This document shows positions 33,879 through 44,800 of a DNA stretch of 64,000 bases, in pieces; positions within the stretch are counted from its first letter, which is position 1; each line of letters opens with the position of its first letter. The position numbers and the translations under genes are program-made. The notes beneath the pieces are model-generated. The model made no database searches and was not told the origin of the DNA. It worked only from the letters and a program-made list of their open reading frames with translations. The DNA comes from Pseudomonadota bacterium. Its GTDB lineage: Bacteria > Pseudomonadota > Alphaproteobacteria > Puniceispirillales > Puniceispirillaceae. The DNA is taken from the NCBI GenBank assembly GCA_027620495.1, contig JAQCEA010000003.1, forward strand, positions 62,001-126,000, written 5' to 3'.

Positions 33879-34319
33879 ATGCCGAAACCAACATCTAAAG
33901 ATCGGGGCGGGCTGATGTCCCCGGCACATTTTGTGCCGCTGGCCGATATCATGCAATCCTATCAAGGGGCCGTGTATAATTATATGCGCGAATGTCAGGC
34001 GCATAACGTTGTTGTCACCATGCCGATCCGTGTTGAAATTGCCGATAAAGGGGCGCAAAAATTCTTTGTCTCGGTCGCGGTGACAATGCAATTTTATTCG
34101 CCGGAACCCTTGTCTGATGAAGCAAGGCGACAGACACCAAAGGGGCATCAAACGGTCTTTGCATGGGTACCAGCCGACCTCTATGACACGGCTGATTTTG
34201 GAATCTATATCGATGATATCGAGATCGGTGAAAATTTGAAAAACGGTCTGGTTGGTGAGGTGATCGACAAGGCATCGATCGAGGATGCGGTGATCGCCTT
34301 GTCCAAAGATAAAGAATAG
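33879..34319 (+). CDS. Conserved-looking protein of unknown function
   Basis: A 146-residue protein that I do not recognise. After a short basic N-terminus it reads as an alpha/beta domain (MSPAHFVPLADIMQSYQGAV, then VVTMPIRVEIADKGAQ) with an acidic C-terminus (FGIYIDDIEIGEN). It has no signal peptide or membrane helix. ATG 33879 is preferred to one at 33825 because the region between is unlike coding sequence, although the ribosome site is weak. yaiI follows after 10 bases, suggesting cotranscription. Confidence 0.7.
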   Translation: MPKPTSKDRGGLMSPAHFVPLADIMQSYQGAVYNYMRECQAHNVVVTMPIRVEIADKGAQKFFVSVAVTMQFYSPEPLSDEARRQTPKGHQTVFAWVPADLYDTADFGIYIDDIEIGENLKNGLVGEVIDKASIEDAVIALSKDKE

Positions 34320-34329
34320 GACACGGTCA

Positions 34330-34794
34330 ATGCCGGTGATCTATGTTGACGCTGATGCCTGTCCGGTGAAAGCCGAAACGGAACAGGTGGCAACCCGCCA
34401 TCATTGTCAGATGGTGCTGGTATCGAATGGTGGTATTCGTCCATCTGCAAACCCGCTTGTCAAACTGGTGATTGTCGATGCTGGGCCTGATGAAGCCGAT
34501 AAATATATCGCCCGCGAGGCCGCGCTGGGTGACATTGTGGTTACCAGTGATATTCCGCTGGCGGCGCGCGTTCTTGATTGTGGGGCGCTGGCGTTGCGCC
34601 CGAATGGTGATGAATTTACCTCGGCGAATATCGGGATGCAGCTTGCCAACCGAGATTTAATGGCAGATCGCCGCGCCACAGATGTGTTTATGCAAGAAGG
34701 CGGCAAACAGCGCGGCAAGTCTTTTTCGCAAAAGGACAGATCACATTTCAGAAATGTTTTGGAATTACTATTGCGGCGCGGGCGCAATCGTTAG
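34330..34794 (+). CDS. yaiI: YaiI/YqxD family protein (UPF0178)
   Basis: A 154-residue member of the UPF0178 family, a PIN/NYN-like nuclease-fold group without an assigned reaction. Typical motifs are [12 protein letters not shown] at the N-terminus, [29 protein letters not shown] and the C-terminal [14 protein letters not shown]. The acidic residues in these motifs could bind metal. Its 3' end overlaps the DUF2256 gene on the other strand by 4 bases. Confidence 0.92.
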   Translation: MPVIYVDADACPVKAETEQVATRHHCQMVLVSNGGIRPSANPLVKLVIVDAGPDEADKYIAREAALGDIVVTSDIPLAARVLDCGALALRPNGDEFTSANIGMQLANRDLMADRRATDVFMQEGGKQRGKSFSQKDRSHFRNVLELLLRRGRNR

Positions 34795-34943
34795 GATTTG
34801 GATGTGCGGCTAGATTGACAACGTTTTGAACAATAGCGCACCTCTGGCCAGTTGCGTTCCCATTTTTTCCGCCACGTAAATGGTCGGCCGCAATGGGCGC
34901 ATATTTTTTTTGGCAAGTCAGCTTTTTTTAACATCTTTGTCAT
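34791..34943 (-). CDS. DUF2256 small zinc-finger-like protein
   Basis: A 50-residue protein with the DUF2256 signature: [18 protein letters not shown] followed by VRYCSKRC, giving two Cys pairs (CX2C and CX3C) that could hold one zinc, plus the invariant Trp/Arg/Lys-rich middle. Function is unknown; homologues are often found near photolyase/cryptochrome genes, which are absent here. It converges with yaiI, overlapping by 4 bases, and is divergent from arsC. Its size makes it easy to miss. Confidence 0.88.
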   Translation of the reverse strand: MTKMLKKADLPKKICAHCGRPFTWRKKWERNWPEVRYCSKRCQSSRTSKS

Positions 34944-35010
34944 ATTAGACTTGTATCACTGCAATCTTGTAAAATGTAAAGAGCTGGGTCTGCGTGTGAC
35001 TGTATCGATT

Positions 35011-35499
35011 ATGCCGATCAATCTATTATTTTTATGTACTGGGAATTCGGCCCGTTCATTGATTGCCGAAGGTGTGTTGCGCCAGCTTGGTGGCAAGTCA
35101 TTCAGGGCGTTTTCAGCCGGGTCACATCCAACCGGCACGCCCAATCCGCATGCCATTGCGGTGTTGCGCCAGCATGATATAGACACCAGTTTTGCCCGCT
35201 CTAAAAGCTGGGATGAATTTGCTGGTCCAACGGCCCCGCATCTAGATTTGATCATCACCGTTTGCGATAATGCGGCGGGTGAATCCTGTCCAATCTGGCC
35301 GGGGCGCCCGGCAACGGCGCATTGGGGGCTTGCTGATCCGGCTGCGGTTGACGGCAGCCAGCATGAAATCGCCGCGGCATTTGCCGCCACCTATGATGAA
35401 TTGGTGCGGCGGATCACATATCTTCTAGACCATCACCCAGATGCATCAAATATCGGGGCTTTGGCCAAAAAGATGACCAGCCATGAGGTAAATAAATGA
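35011..35499 (+). CDS. arsC: Arsenate reductase, low-molecular-weight phosphatase type
   Basis: A 162-residue LMW-PTP-fold arsenate reductase. The P-loop CX5R is LCTGNSAR (Cys9, Arg15). Cys85 and Cys93 in VCDNAAGESCP are placed like the relay cysteines of thioredoxin-coupled ArsC. It reduces arsenate to arsenite. ATG 35011 gives the normal N-terminus, but GTG 34996 is an alternative with a slightly better upstream purine run. The next gene overlaps by ATGA and encodes a channel able to release arsenite. Confidence 0.88.
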   Translation: MPINLLFLCTGNSARSLIAEGVLRQLGGKSFRAFSAGSHPTGTPNPHAIAVLRQHDIDTSFARSKSWDEFAGPTAPHLDLIITVCDNAAGESCPIWPGRPATAHWGLADPAAVDGSQHEIAAAFAATYDELVRRITYLLDHHPDASNIGALAKKMTSHEVNK

Positions 35500-36164
35500 T
35501 GGATTTGTCACGCCGATTATTTGCCGAATGGTTTGGCACCATGATGTTGGTGGCCACCGTTGTCGGGTCCGGCATTATGGCAGAGCGTCTTGCTGGCGGT
35601 AATGTTGCGATTGCGTTGCTAGGCAATACCATTGCCACCGGTGCCATTTTGGTGGTGCTGATTTCCATATTAGGCCCAATATCGGGGGCGCATTTTAACC
35701 CCGCTGTTTCATTTGCTTTTGCATTGCGCCGGAATATCGCCCCGCGCATTGCCCTTTTATATATGGTCTGGCAAATCACTGGCGGGCTATGCGGCACGGT
35801 TATGGCGCATCTGATGTTTGAAGAACCAGTCTTTCAAATTTCGGCACATATACGTTCTGGCATGGCGCAATATGCGTCTGAATTTGTTGCGACATTTGGT
35901 TTGTTGGCGGTGATTTTTGGCGGCATTCGCTTTAGCCAAACGGCCATCCCGTGGTTGGTGGGTCTATATATCACCGCAGCCTATTGGTTCACGGCATCGA
36001 CCAGCTTTGCCAATCCGGCGGTGACCATTGCGCGCAGCTTTACCAATAGTTTTTCGGGTATTTCCCCAGATAACATGCCGTTCTTTATCATCGCGCAATT
36101 GCTTGGTGCGGCAGCGGCCAGCATTATTTGTGGATGGCTTTTTGCCGAGACGCATACGAAATAG
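35496..36164 (+). CDS. aqpS: MIP-family aquaglyceroporin (AqpS-like arsenite channel)
   Basis: A 222-residue major intrinsic protein with six membrane helices and both NPA half-helix motifs (HFNPAVSFAF and FANPAVTIARSFT). Overlap with arsC by ATGA points to arsenic detoxification, as with AqpS of Sinorhizobium, where arsenite formed by ArsC leaves down its gradient through the channel instead of an ArsB pump. No arsR or arsB was seen next to it. Water or glycerol transport cannot be excluded. Confidence 0.85.
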   Translation: MMDLSRRLFAEWFGTMMLVATVVGSGIMAERLAGGNVAIALLGNTIATGAILVVLISILGPISGAHFNPAVSFAFALRRNIAPRIALLYMVWQITGGLCGTVMAHLMFEEPVFQISAHIRSGMAQYASEFVATFGLLAVIFGGIRFSQTAIPWLVGLYITAAYWFTASTSFANPAVTIARSFTNSFSGISPDNMPFFIIAQLLGAAAASIICGWLFAETHTK

Positions 36165-36259
36165 TCGCCTGTTACACGAAATAACGCTTTTCATTGGCGC
36201 GCATTGGCAGTAGGTATGCGGCGCGAAGCTGATATGACGCCAAACCAAGAGACATTTAA

Positions 36260-38074
36260 ATGACCCAAGAATTGCGCAATATTGCCATTATTGCCCATGT
36301 TGACCATGGCAAAACAACACTTATCGACTCGATTATGAAACAAAGCGGTATGTTCCGCGAAAATCAGATGGTTGATGAACGTGTGATGGATTCAGGCGAT
36401 CTGGAAAAAGAACGCGGCATTACCATTCTTGCCAAACCAACATCAATCATGTGGCGCAATGTTCGGGTCAATATTATTGATACCCCCGGACATGCTGATT
36501 TTGGCGGCGAGGTCGAGCGTGTTTTGGGCATGGCGGATGGTGTTATTTTGCTCACCGATGCGGCTGAAGGTCCAATGCCGCAAACTAAATTTGTACTTGG
36601 TAAAGCGTTGGCACAAGGGCTGCGCCCGATTGTCATTATCAATAAAATTGACCGCGGTGATGCCCGCCCGGAAGAGGTTGTTGACGAGGTTTTTGATTTG
36701 TTTGTGGCGCTTGACGCCAACGAACAACAGCTTGATTTTCCCATTCTTTATGCGTCAGGCCGTGATGGTTGGTGCGTGCGGGAACTAGATGATCCACGCG
36801 ACAATCTGCATCCGTTAATGGATGTTATTCTTGATCATGTGCCACCACCAAATGTTGCAGTTGACGCGCCATTTGCGATGCTGGCAACTTTGCTCGACTA
36901 TGACCCCTATCTTGGACGCTGTTTGGTTGGCCGTGTGGCACAGGGAAAAGCGTCAGTCAATGATACGGTACGCGGGCTGAACCTTGACGGTAGAGTTGTC
37001 GAAACTGGCCGGTTAACAAAATTACTGCGGTTTGAGGGCACGGCGCGGGTACCCGTTGAAAAGGTGGTAGCCGGGGATATTGTATGTATTGCCGGTCTGA
37101 CGAAAAGTTCAGTATCAGATACGATTTGCGTACCAGCAGTAACAGAACCATTAAAGTCAACGCCGATTGATCCGCCAACGATGTCGGTGAACATTACGGT
37201 TAATGATTCGCCGCTTGCCGGGCGTGAAGGTAAAAAAGTAACCTCGACTGTGATCCGTGAACGTTTGTTGGCCGAGGCCGAAACCAATGTCGCGATTACC
37301 TTTACCGAAAGCGCAAATCGTGACGCCTTTGAGATTGGTGGGCGCGGTGAATTACAGCTTGGCGTGTTGATAGAAACGATGCGCCGCGAAGGGTTTGAAA
37401 TGACCGTGTCACGGCCACGCGTGCTGTATCAGCAGGGCGATGATGGCACCCGTCTTGAACCGATAGAAGAAGTGACCATTGATGTTGACGAAGAATATGC
37501 CAGTGCTGTTGTTGACAGCATGAACCGGCGTAAAGGGGAAATGGTCGATATGCGCTCGGCAGGTGCTGGGAAAACCCGGCTATTGTTTCTGGCACCATCT
37601 CGCGGGCTGATTGGCTATCAAAGCCGGTTTCTGACGCAAACGCGCGGCACCGGTGTCCTAAACCGTATTTTCCATTCCTATGCCCCGCACAAAGGGCCGA
37701 TTGAAAGCCGCCGCAATGGGGCATTGATTTCAACAGATTCAGGGCTGGCAGTGGCCTATGCCCTGTTTAATTTGCAAGATCGCGGGCAGATGTTTGTCGG
37801 GCCGCAAACCGCTGTCTATCAGGGCATGATCGTTGGTGAGCATAGCCGCGATAATGATCTTGAAATCAATGTGCTGAAAGGCAAGCAATTAACGAATGTG
37901 CGGGCTTCAGGAAGCGACGAAGCTGTCAAATTGGTACCGCCCCGGCGCATGTCATTGGAAGAAATGATGGCCTATATCAACGAAGATGAACTTTTGGAAG
38001 TCACGCCGGAAAATCTGCGGTTGCGCAAGCAATATCTGTGTCCGCATGAACGTAAGAAAGCGGCCCGTGCCTGA
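36260..38074 (+). CDS. typA: Ribosome-associated GTPase TypA/BipA
   Basis: A 604-residue translational GTPase of normal length. G1 is [10 protein letters not shown], switch I includes ERGITI, G3 is [17 protein letters not shown]4 is NKID and G5 lies around YASG. The EF-G-like domains III and V and the BipA-specific C-terminal domain ([15 protein letters not shown]) follow. It binds 70S ribosomes and supports 50S assembly and stress or cold growth. It stands as a single gene between the ars genes and pyrE. Confidence 0.97.
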   Translation: MTQELRNIAIIAHVDHGKTTLIDSIMKQSGMFRENQMVDERVMDSGDLEKERGITILAKPTSIMWRNVRVNIIDTPGHADFGGEVERVLGMADGVILLTDAAEGPMPQTKFVLGKALAQGLRPIVIINKIDRGDARPEEVVDEVFDLFVALDANEQQLDFPILYASGRDGWCVRELDDPRDNLHPLMDVILDHVPPPNVAVDAPFAMLATLLDYDPYLGRCLVGRVAQGKASVNDTVRGLNLDGRVVETGRLTKLLRFEGTARVPVEKVVAGDIVCIAGLTKSSVSDTICVPAVTEPLKSTPIDPPTMSVNITVNDSPLAGREGKKVTSTVIRERLLAEAETNVAITFTESANRDAFEIGGRGELQLGVLIETMRREGFEMTVSRPRVLYQQGDDGTRLEPIEEVTIDVDEEYASAVVDSMNRRKGEMVDMRSAGAGKTRLLFLAPSRGLIGYQSRFLTQTRGTGVLNRIFHSYAPHKGPIESRRNGALISTDSGLAVAYALFNLQDRGQMFVGPQTAVYQGMIVGEHSRDNDLEINVLKGKQLTNVRASGSDEAVKLVPPRRMSLEEMMAYINEDELLEVTPENLRLRKQYLCPHERKKAARA

Positions 38075-38169
38075 TATTGCCAGTGCTGGGCGGATCGGGC
38101 TATGATGCGATGTGGTGCGGCACCGCTGGTGCGCCAATGATAACAATACAAAAGTAACAAGGTGGTCAG

Positions 38170-38871
38170 ATGAACAATTATTCAGCGAGCGGTGACATCA
38201 CACATGTATATGATAAAGCCGCGATGTCGCGTTCTGTTGCGCGCATGTTGCTGGAAATTGATGCGGTCTTGTTCCGCGCTGATGAACCATTCAAACTGAC
38301 CTCGGGCATGGCCAGCCCGGTCTATATTGATTGCCGTAAAATTATTTCATTTCCGCGGATGCGCGCGGCGATGATGGATTATGGGGCAACGGTCATTATG
38401 AATGATATTGGCTATGAATCACTTGATGCGCTGGCTGGGGGTGAAACCGCTGGTATTCCCTTTGCTGCGTGGCTTGCCGAACGCACCCATCTGCCCATGC
38501 AATATGTACGAAAAAAGCCAAAGGGATTTGGCCGTGATGCGCGTATAGAGGGTGATATCAAAGATGGCCAGCGCATTTTGCTGGTCGAAGATTTGACAAC
38601 AGATGGCGGCAGTAAGCTGAATTTTGTCGAAGCATTGCGTATGGCAGGTGCCGAAGTGGCGCATACCTTCGTGATTTTCTATTACGACATTTTCACTGAT
38701 ACGCCAGACCGCCTTGCCGAGGTTGGTATCAAGCTGCATTACCTTGCGACATGGTGGGATGTGCTGACGGCGTGCAAAGAATCAGGCCGGTTTGATGAAT
38801 CGACACTTTCGTCGGTCGAGGCGTTTTTGCATAACCCGCGCGACTGGTCAAAGGCACATGGTGGTATTTAA
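38170..38871 (+). CDS. pyrE: Orotate phosphoribosyltransferase
   Basis: A 233-residue type I phosphoribosyltransferase. The PRPP-binding motif is [13 protein letters not shown], and the orotate-specific [16 protein letters not shown] and [17 protein letters not shown] (flexible loop) are present. It forms orotidine 5'-phosphate in pyrimidine synthesis. AAGGTGG precedes its ATG. pyrF is not adjacent. Confidence 0.92.
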   Translation: MNNYSASGDITHVYDKAAMSRSVARMLLEIDAVLFRADEPFKLTSGMASPVYIDCRKIISFPRMRAAMMDYGATVIMNDIGYESLDALAGGETAGIPFAAWLAERTHLPMQYVRKKPKGFGRDARIEGDIKDGQRILLVEDLTTDGGSKLNFVEALRMAGAEVAHTFVIFYYDIFTDTPDRLAEVGIKLHYLATWWDVLTACKESGRFDESTLSSVEAFLHNPRDWSKAHGGI

Positions 38872-39012
38872 CCGTCTCGTGGACAGAACAAATTTATAAA
38901 ATTTTGCTATTCAGGCTCGATGACAGCCCGGCTTGACCGATCGCACCATCTGGGCCTTTATTGCTGTGATAGGTTGGTCAATAACGCCATCTAAAGGCGG
39001 GTTGGTGGGCAT

Positions 39013-40626
39013 ATGGCAATGTTTGACTATATCATCGTCGGGGCCGGATCGGCCGGGTGCGTGTTGGCTGACAAGCTAAGCGCAAGCGGCCGCCATTCTG
39101 TGCTGTTGATCGAGGCAGGTCCGTCTGACCGCCGGTTTTGGGTGCGGGCACCGATAGGCTATGGCGCGACCTTTAATGACCCTGCGGTGAATTGGCGGTT
39201 TCAGTCGGAACCAGAAGCGGGGTTATCTGGCCGCCCTATCTATGTGCCGCGCGGCAAGGTTCTTGGTGGGTCAAGCTCGATCAATGCGCTTGTTTATCAC
39301 CGCGGCCAGCCAGATGATTATGATGACTGGCAGCGGGCTGGTAACCCGGGATGGGATTATCATTCATTGTTGCGCTTTTTCAACGCATATGAAGAAGTCG
39401 CTGGTCCCGGCCAAACGCCTAAAAAAATGGCCGGAAAACTGACAATCAGTGATGTGGCTGATCAATACCATCCGATAAAATCAGCATTTTTTGAGATGAG
39501 CCAGGAATTGCAAATTCCGCATGAAGAGAGCTGTCAGATGATGGGTGAGGGCATCCACCCCTATTATATCACAACACGCAATGGCACCCGCTGTTCATCG
39601 GCGGTGGCGTTTTTATGGCCAGCAAGACAGCGGCGAAATCTGACCATTATGACAGGCTTCACTGTGACCAAATTGATTATGCGTGATGGGCGCGCCGTTG
39701 GGGTGGCGGCAGATCAGCATGGCCGGTCACAGATATTTTCTGCGCGGGCTGAAATTATATTAGCGGCTGGGGCCATCGGGTCGCCGCAATTATTGCAATT
39801 ATCGGGGATTGGCCCGGCCGCACTCAGCCAATCACATGGCATTGATGTGGTCTATGATCAGCCAAATGTCGGCCAACATATGCAAGATCATCTTGGGATA
39901 AATTATTACCATCTGGCAAACCGTCCAACGCTGAATAATATTTTGGGAAGCTGGCCGCGTTTGATGCTGGCTGGGATGCGTTACATCCTGCAACGGCAAG
40001 GCCCGTTGTCCATTGGCGTTAACCAGCTTGGCGGTTTGGTGCGGGCAACGCCGGACGCGCCGCGCCTAGATACACAGCTCTATATCAACCCGATCACCTA
40101 TCGTGTCACTGATCCACATAAGCGCCGGCTGACAAAACCTGATCCGGCACCGGGCTTTATTTTAAGCTTTAATGCGTGTCGCCCCTACAGCACTGGGTCT
40201 GTATCAATCAAATCTGCAGACCCCACCATGGCCCCGTCCATTCATGGCAATTATCTGAGTGATCAGCGTGATCTGGATGATGTGGTGCGCATGGCGCGGT
40301 TTATCGGGCAGTTGCAAAATAGCCCGGCAGTCCAAAAGATTTTGGCAGAACCGCCAGAAACCGATTTGTTGACGATGACGGATGATGCCATCATCGATGA
40401 TTTCAGGAACCGTAGCGGCACGGTATTTCATCCATGTGGCACCTGCCGCATGGGGCCGGACAAGCGCCATTTTGTGGTGGATGCAAATCTTCGTGTCTAT
40501 GGTGTTGACGGGGTGCGGGTGGCCGATGCGTCGGTGTTTCCAAATATCACCTCAGCCAACACAAATGCCCCGACCATTATGTTGGCACATAAAGCGGCAG
40601 AATTGATTTTGCAAAGCCAGCACTAA
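39013..40626 (+). CDS. GMC family FAD-dependent oxidoreductase (first copy)
   Basis: A 537-residue GMC oxidoreductase related to choline and alcohol dehydrogenases. The FAD fold is YIIVGAGSAGCVLADKL, the GMC signatures are [20 protein letters not shown] and a later LAAGAIGSPQLLQLSGIG, and the catalytic His region is VFHPCGTCRMG with the second His/Asn in TSANTNAPTIML. It oxidises an alcohol to an aldehyde with a quinone or other acceptor. It stands alone, followed by the efflux genes. The substrate cannot be read off. Confidence 0.9.
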   Translation: MAMFDYIIVGAGSAGCVLADKLSASGRHSVLLIEAGPSDRRFWVRAPIGYGATFNDPAVNWRFQSEPEAGLSGRPIYVPRGKVLGGSSSINALVYHRGQPDDYDDWQRAGNPGWDYHSLLRFFNAYEEVAGPGQTPKKMAGKLTISDVADQYHPIKSAFFEMSQELQIPHEESCQMMGEGIHPYYITTRNGTRCSSAVAFLWPARQRRNLTIMTGFTVTKLIMRDGRAVGVAADQHGRSQIFSARAEIILAAGAIGSPQLLQLSGIGPAALSQSHGIDVVYDQPNVGQHMQDHLGINYYHLANRPTLNNILGSWPRLMLAGMRYILQRQGPLSIGVNQLGGLVRATPDAPRLDTQLYINPITYRVTDPHKRRLTKPDPAPGFILSFNACRPYSTGSVSIKSADPTMAPSIHGNYLSDQRDLDDVVRMARFIGQLQNSPAVQKILAEPPETDLLTMTDDAIIDDFRNRSGTVFHPCGTCRMGPDKRHFVVDANLRVYGVDGVRVADASVFPNITSANTNAPTIMLAHKAAELILQSQH

Positions 40627-40716
40627 ACCTGTCCGCCTTGCGGCTATAGGTAAAACTCTCTATATAATGGCAACGATCGCCCGCGATGATAATATCGAAC
40701 TGGCAAGGTAGCGACC

Positions 40717-41805
40717 ATGACTTCAAAAAAATCTTATCTTCTGGCATCGGCGGTAGCGCTCGGCGTTACAGCGTGGATGCTGTCTGACAATATTGTCGGG
40801 TCAACGCCCGCGCCAGAGGTTGAGGTCACCAAAGATGCCGCCGATGCCCCAAAATTTCGCGCGGCCCAGAAATTTATTGTGTCGGCTGTTCGCGTTAAAA
40901 ATCAGCCGATTACCCAAGTTGTCCGCGCCAATGGGTTCAGCGAGGCTGATTTTGTCGTAACAGTGTCGGCAAAAGCATCTGGCGATATTGTTAAGATCAG
41001 CGCCAAAGAAGGTAGCAACGTTAAAAAAGGCGATATGTTGGTGAAGCTTGATGAAGGCACGCTTCCCGAACAAATACGCGCCGCCCGGGCCAATCTTGAT
41101 GTTGCAAAAAAACGCCAAGAAGTGGCAGAACGGCTCGCCAAGGAAAATTTCAGCGCGCCGCTTGAACAGGCCGAACGTGCCGCAGATTACCAAAATGCGC
41201 TGGTACAGCTGACGCTATTGCAAAAGCAACTGGCAGATACGGTTATTGCCTCGCCGGTGAATGGCCATCTCGAAACGGTTCATGTTGAAGCTGGGGAAAG
41301 AATCCGCAATGACATGCCAGCGGCCACGATTCTGGGGCTTGATACCTTGTCGGTGGTTGTCGCTGTGCCGCAAACCGAAATATCAAATATCGCCATTGGT
41401 AATGACGTGGCATTGCTGGTGTCAGGTATCGAACGTCAGGGCAAAGTGACCAAAATTGCCACGCAATCAAATGCCGCAACGCGGACATTTGAAGTGACCA
41501 TTCATGTGCCAAATGCCGATCGTGCCTTGCGCGCTGGGATGAGCGTTGAAGCCACAATCAACACCGGTGTGATCGCTGCCTATGGGGTGTCGCCAGCGCA
41601 TTTATCCGTCACTGAAAATGGTCAGCTTACCGCCAAGGTCAGCCGCAATGATATTGTGCAAGCGGTGCCAGTTGATGTGGTGCGTAGTGGCAGTGAACTG
41701 GTCTATGTTTCGGGCCTTGCCGATGACATGATTTTATTGACAGTCGGTCAGGCTTTTGTGTCGGTTGGCGACTCGGTGACCTATAGTCTGGCCCCGACAT
41801 CATGA
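40717..41805 (+). CDS. RND efflux periplasmic adaptor (MFP) subunit
   Basis: A 362-residue membrane-fusion protein. One N-terminal membrane anchor (YLLASAVALGVTAWML) is followed by the first half of the biotinyl-like domain (VSAKASGDIVKISAKEGSNV), a helical hairpin of about 60 residues, the second lipoyl half (TVIASPVNGHLETVHVEAG) and beta-barrel domains. It overlaps the pump gene by ATGA and bridges it to an outer-membrane channel encoded elsewhere. Confidence 0.9.
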   Translation: MTSKKSYLLASAVALGVTAWMLSDNIVGSTPAPEVEVTKDAADAPKFRAAQKFIVSAVRVKNQPITQVVRANGFSEADFVVTVSAKASGDIVKISAKEGSNVKKGDMLVKLDEGTLPEQIRAARANLDVAKKRQEVAERLAKENFSAPLEQAERAADYQNALVQLTLLQKQLADTVIASPVNGHLETVHVEAGERIRNDMPAATILGLDTLSVVVAVPQTEISNIAIGNDVALLVSGIERQGKVTKIATQSNAATRTFEVTIHVPNADRALRAGMSVEATINTGVIAAYGVSPAHLSVTENGQLTAKVSRNDIVQAVPVDVVRSGSELVYVSGLADDMILLTVGQAFVSVGDSVTYSLAPTS

Positions 41806-44800
41806 ACAGCATCATCAATGCGGCGTTTTCGCGAACCAGTGCGGTTTTAGTTGGCTTGCTATTGTTGTTTGCGGCCGGCATATCTTCGTATTTTTCTATC
41901 CCGAAAGAAGCCCGCCCAGATATTGATATTCCGGTTGCTTATGTATCGGTGGGATATGAAGGTATTTCGCCAGAAGATGCCGAACGTCTTTTGGTCAAGC
42001 CGCTGGAAAAGCATTTGCGCTCGGTCGAGGGGCTGGACCGGATGTCGTCGGTGGCGGCCGAAGGCTATGGATCGGTATCTTTGGAATTTGCCGCCGGTGA
42101 AAATATTGATCAGGCCATTGCCGATGTCCGACAGGCAGTCGATGATGCCAAGCCGGATTTGCCTGCTGATGCGGATGAACCAAAAGTTGTCGAGGTCAGC
42201 CTGTCGCTGTTTCCGGTATTAACCGCGGCGCTTTATGGGCCGGTACCTGAACGTGAAATGGTGCAAGCGGCAAGGCGGATTAAAGACCGTCTTGAATCGC
42301 TGCCGGGTGTTTTGGAAGTTGAAATTGGCGGTGACCGGGAAGAAGTGCTGGAAATTCTGGTTGATGCCTCGGCGATCGAAGCCTATGGCATTGACCCGTC
42401 TGAAGTCAGCAATCTGGTACGACAAAATAACCAGCTGGTAACGGCCGGGGCGATTGATGATGGTGGCGGGCGTCTGGTGGTCAAGGTACCGGGCGTGATT
42501 GAATCGGTGGATGATTTGATCAATATGCCGATTAAGGCCCGCGACGGGCGCAGCATCAATTTTGGTGATGTGGCCGTGGTACGCCGCACCTTCCGGCAGG
42601 CTGAAGGGTGGAGCCGGGTAAATGGCGAGGCGGCGATCGTGCTGGATGTCCGCAAACGGGTTGGCGCAAATGTAATCGAAGTTGTCGAAGCGGCACGGGC
42701 GGTGATTGATCGGGATGCGCCAAAAATCAGCCCCGATGTCAAAATCAGTTATCTGTTTGATGATTCCAAAGAAGTGCGCCGCTTGCTGAGTGATCTTGGC
42801 AATAATGTTGGGGCGGCGGTGATCATTGTGATGATTGTGGTGCTGGCGATGCTGGGGTTGCGGAATGCAACGCTTGTCGGGCTGGCGATACCCGGGTCAT
42901 TTTTTGTTGGCATCACGGTGCTAAATGCTGTTGGCGTGACGATGAATATCGTTGTGTTATTCTCGTTGATACTTGTTGCTGGTATGCTGGTTGACGGGGT
43001 GATTGTCACCACCGAATATGCCGATCGGCAGATTGCGACGGGCATGCACCGGCGAGAAGCATATAAAAACGGTGCCCAGCGCATGGCGTGGCCAATTATT
43101 TCATCAACAATCACAACTTTGATGGTGTTTCTGCCATTACTTGTCTGGCCGGGCATTGTCGGACAATTCATGAAATATTTGCCGATGACGGTGGTGGCTG
43201 TATTGACCGCGTCTTTGCTTATGGCGTTGATTTTCATTCCAGTGTTAGGCGGGCTGATTGGCAAACATAGCATTGACCGTACCTCGGTCGCGGCAACAGC
43301 CCCGCGATTTTACCGGCAGGTGTTGAAATTTGCGGTGCGCCGCCCTGTCATGGTGATGGCGGCGGTGGTCAGTATCATGACCGCCAGCTTTATGGGCTAT
43401 GTTTCGGCTGGCCTTGGCATAGAGTTTTTCCCGAAAATCGAACCGGAACAGGCACAGGTACAGGTGCTGGCACGCGGCGATCTGTCGGCAAAAGAACGTG
43501 ACAGGCTGGTGCAGGAAACGGAAAATAGCATCCTGCCTGTCAACGGGGTGCGTGATTTTTATGCGCAATCTTTCCGTGCGGGTACATCCGGCCGTCAAGA
43601 GCCGCGCGATTCTGTTGGCACAATCCGCACCGTTTTTGAAGATTGGCAAGTGCGCGATAAGGCCGATGTGGTGATCGCTGATATGCGGGCGCGTCTGGCC
43701 AATTTGTCAGGTGCCGACATCAGTATTTTGAAACAGCAACAAGGCCCGGGATCGGCCAAACCGATTAAAATCGAAATTATCGGCTTGTCACTTGATGAGT
43801 TGAGCGCCGCAACCAGTGACTTGGTAGCGCGGATGAACAGCCTTGGCGGGTTTGTTGATATTACCGATAGCCGCCCCTTGCCGGGTACCGAATGGTCGCT
43901 GGTAACAGACCGTGATGCCGCCAGCCGTCATGGCGTGTCAATTTCTGGGCTTGGTACGATGATTAAGATGCTCACCCGCGGTATGCGTATTTCTGAATAT
44001 CGACCTGATGATTCAGAAGATGAACTTGATGTTGTGATGCGGTTTATGGGGGACCAGCGCAATCTTGACAGGCTGAAAGAGTTACGTGTACCAGCCGCTG
44101 ATGGCACATTTGTTCCCTTGTCAGTTTTTGCAAAATTGGAACCGCGGGTAAAAGGCGGCGATATCGAAAGGCTGGATGGACAACGCTATATGTATATCGA
44201 GTCATCGCTTGATGCTGGGGTTCTGGCAGACGAGCGTATTGACGCGCTCAAACAATCACTGGCTGAAACCCCGGTTGCTGGCGATCTTGAGGTCAAATTC
44301 GGTGGTGATAATGAAGATATTAACGAAACCCGCAGCTTTTTGTTAAGCGCCTTTGCGGTATCGCTGGTGCTGATGCTAATCGTGCTGATGGTGCAGTTTA
44401 ATTCTGGATGGCAGGCATTTGTCACCATGTCGGCGATTGTGTTGTCGACTGGCGGCGTGTGTCTTGGTTTATGGATTACTGGGCGGCCATTTGGCATTGT
44501 CATGTCAGGCCTTGGGGTGATCGCGCTTGCTGGCATTGTGGTGAATAACAATATCGTGTTGATTGACACGTTTAATGAATATAGACAGCGCGGTTACCGG
44601 GCGGCTGATGCGGCGTTTCGCGCTGGGCTTGTGCGGTTCAGGCCGGTGCTATTGACCGCGGTCACAACCATTTTAGGCCTGTTGCCGATGGTGTTTGAAA
44701 TGACCATTTTGCTGGTAGATCGAGAAATATTAATCGGGGCGCCATCCTCGCAATGGTGGACACAATTGTCCAGCACCATTGCCGGTGGGCTGACCTTTGC

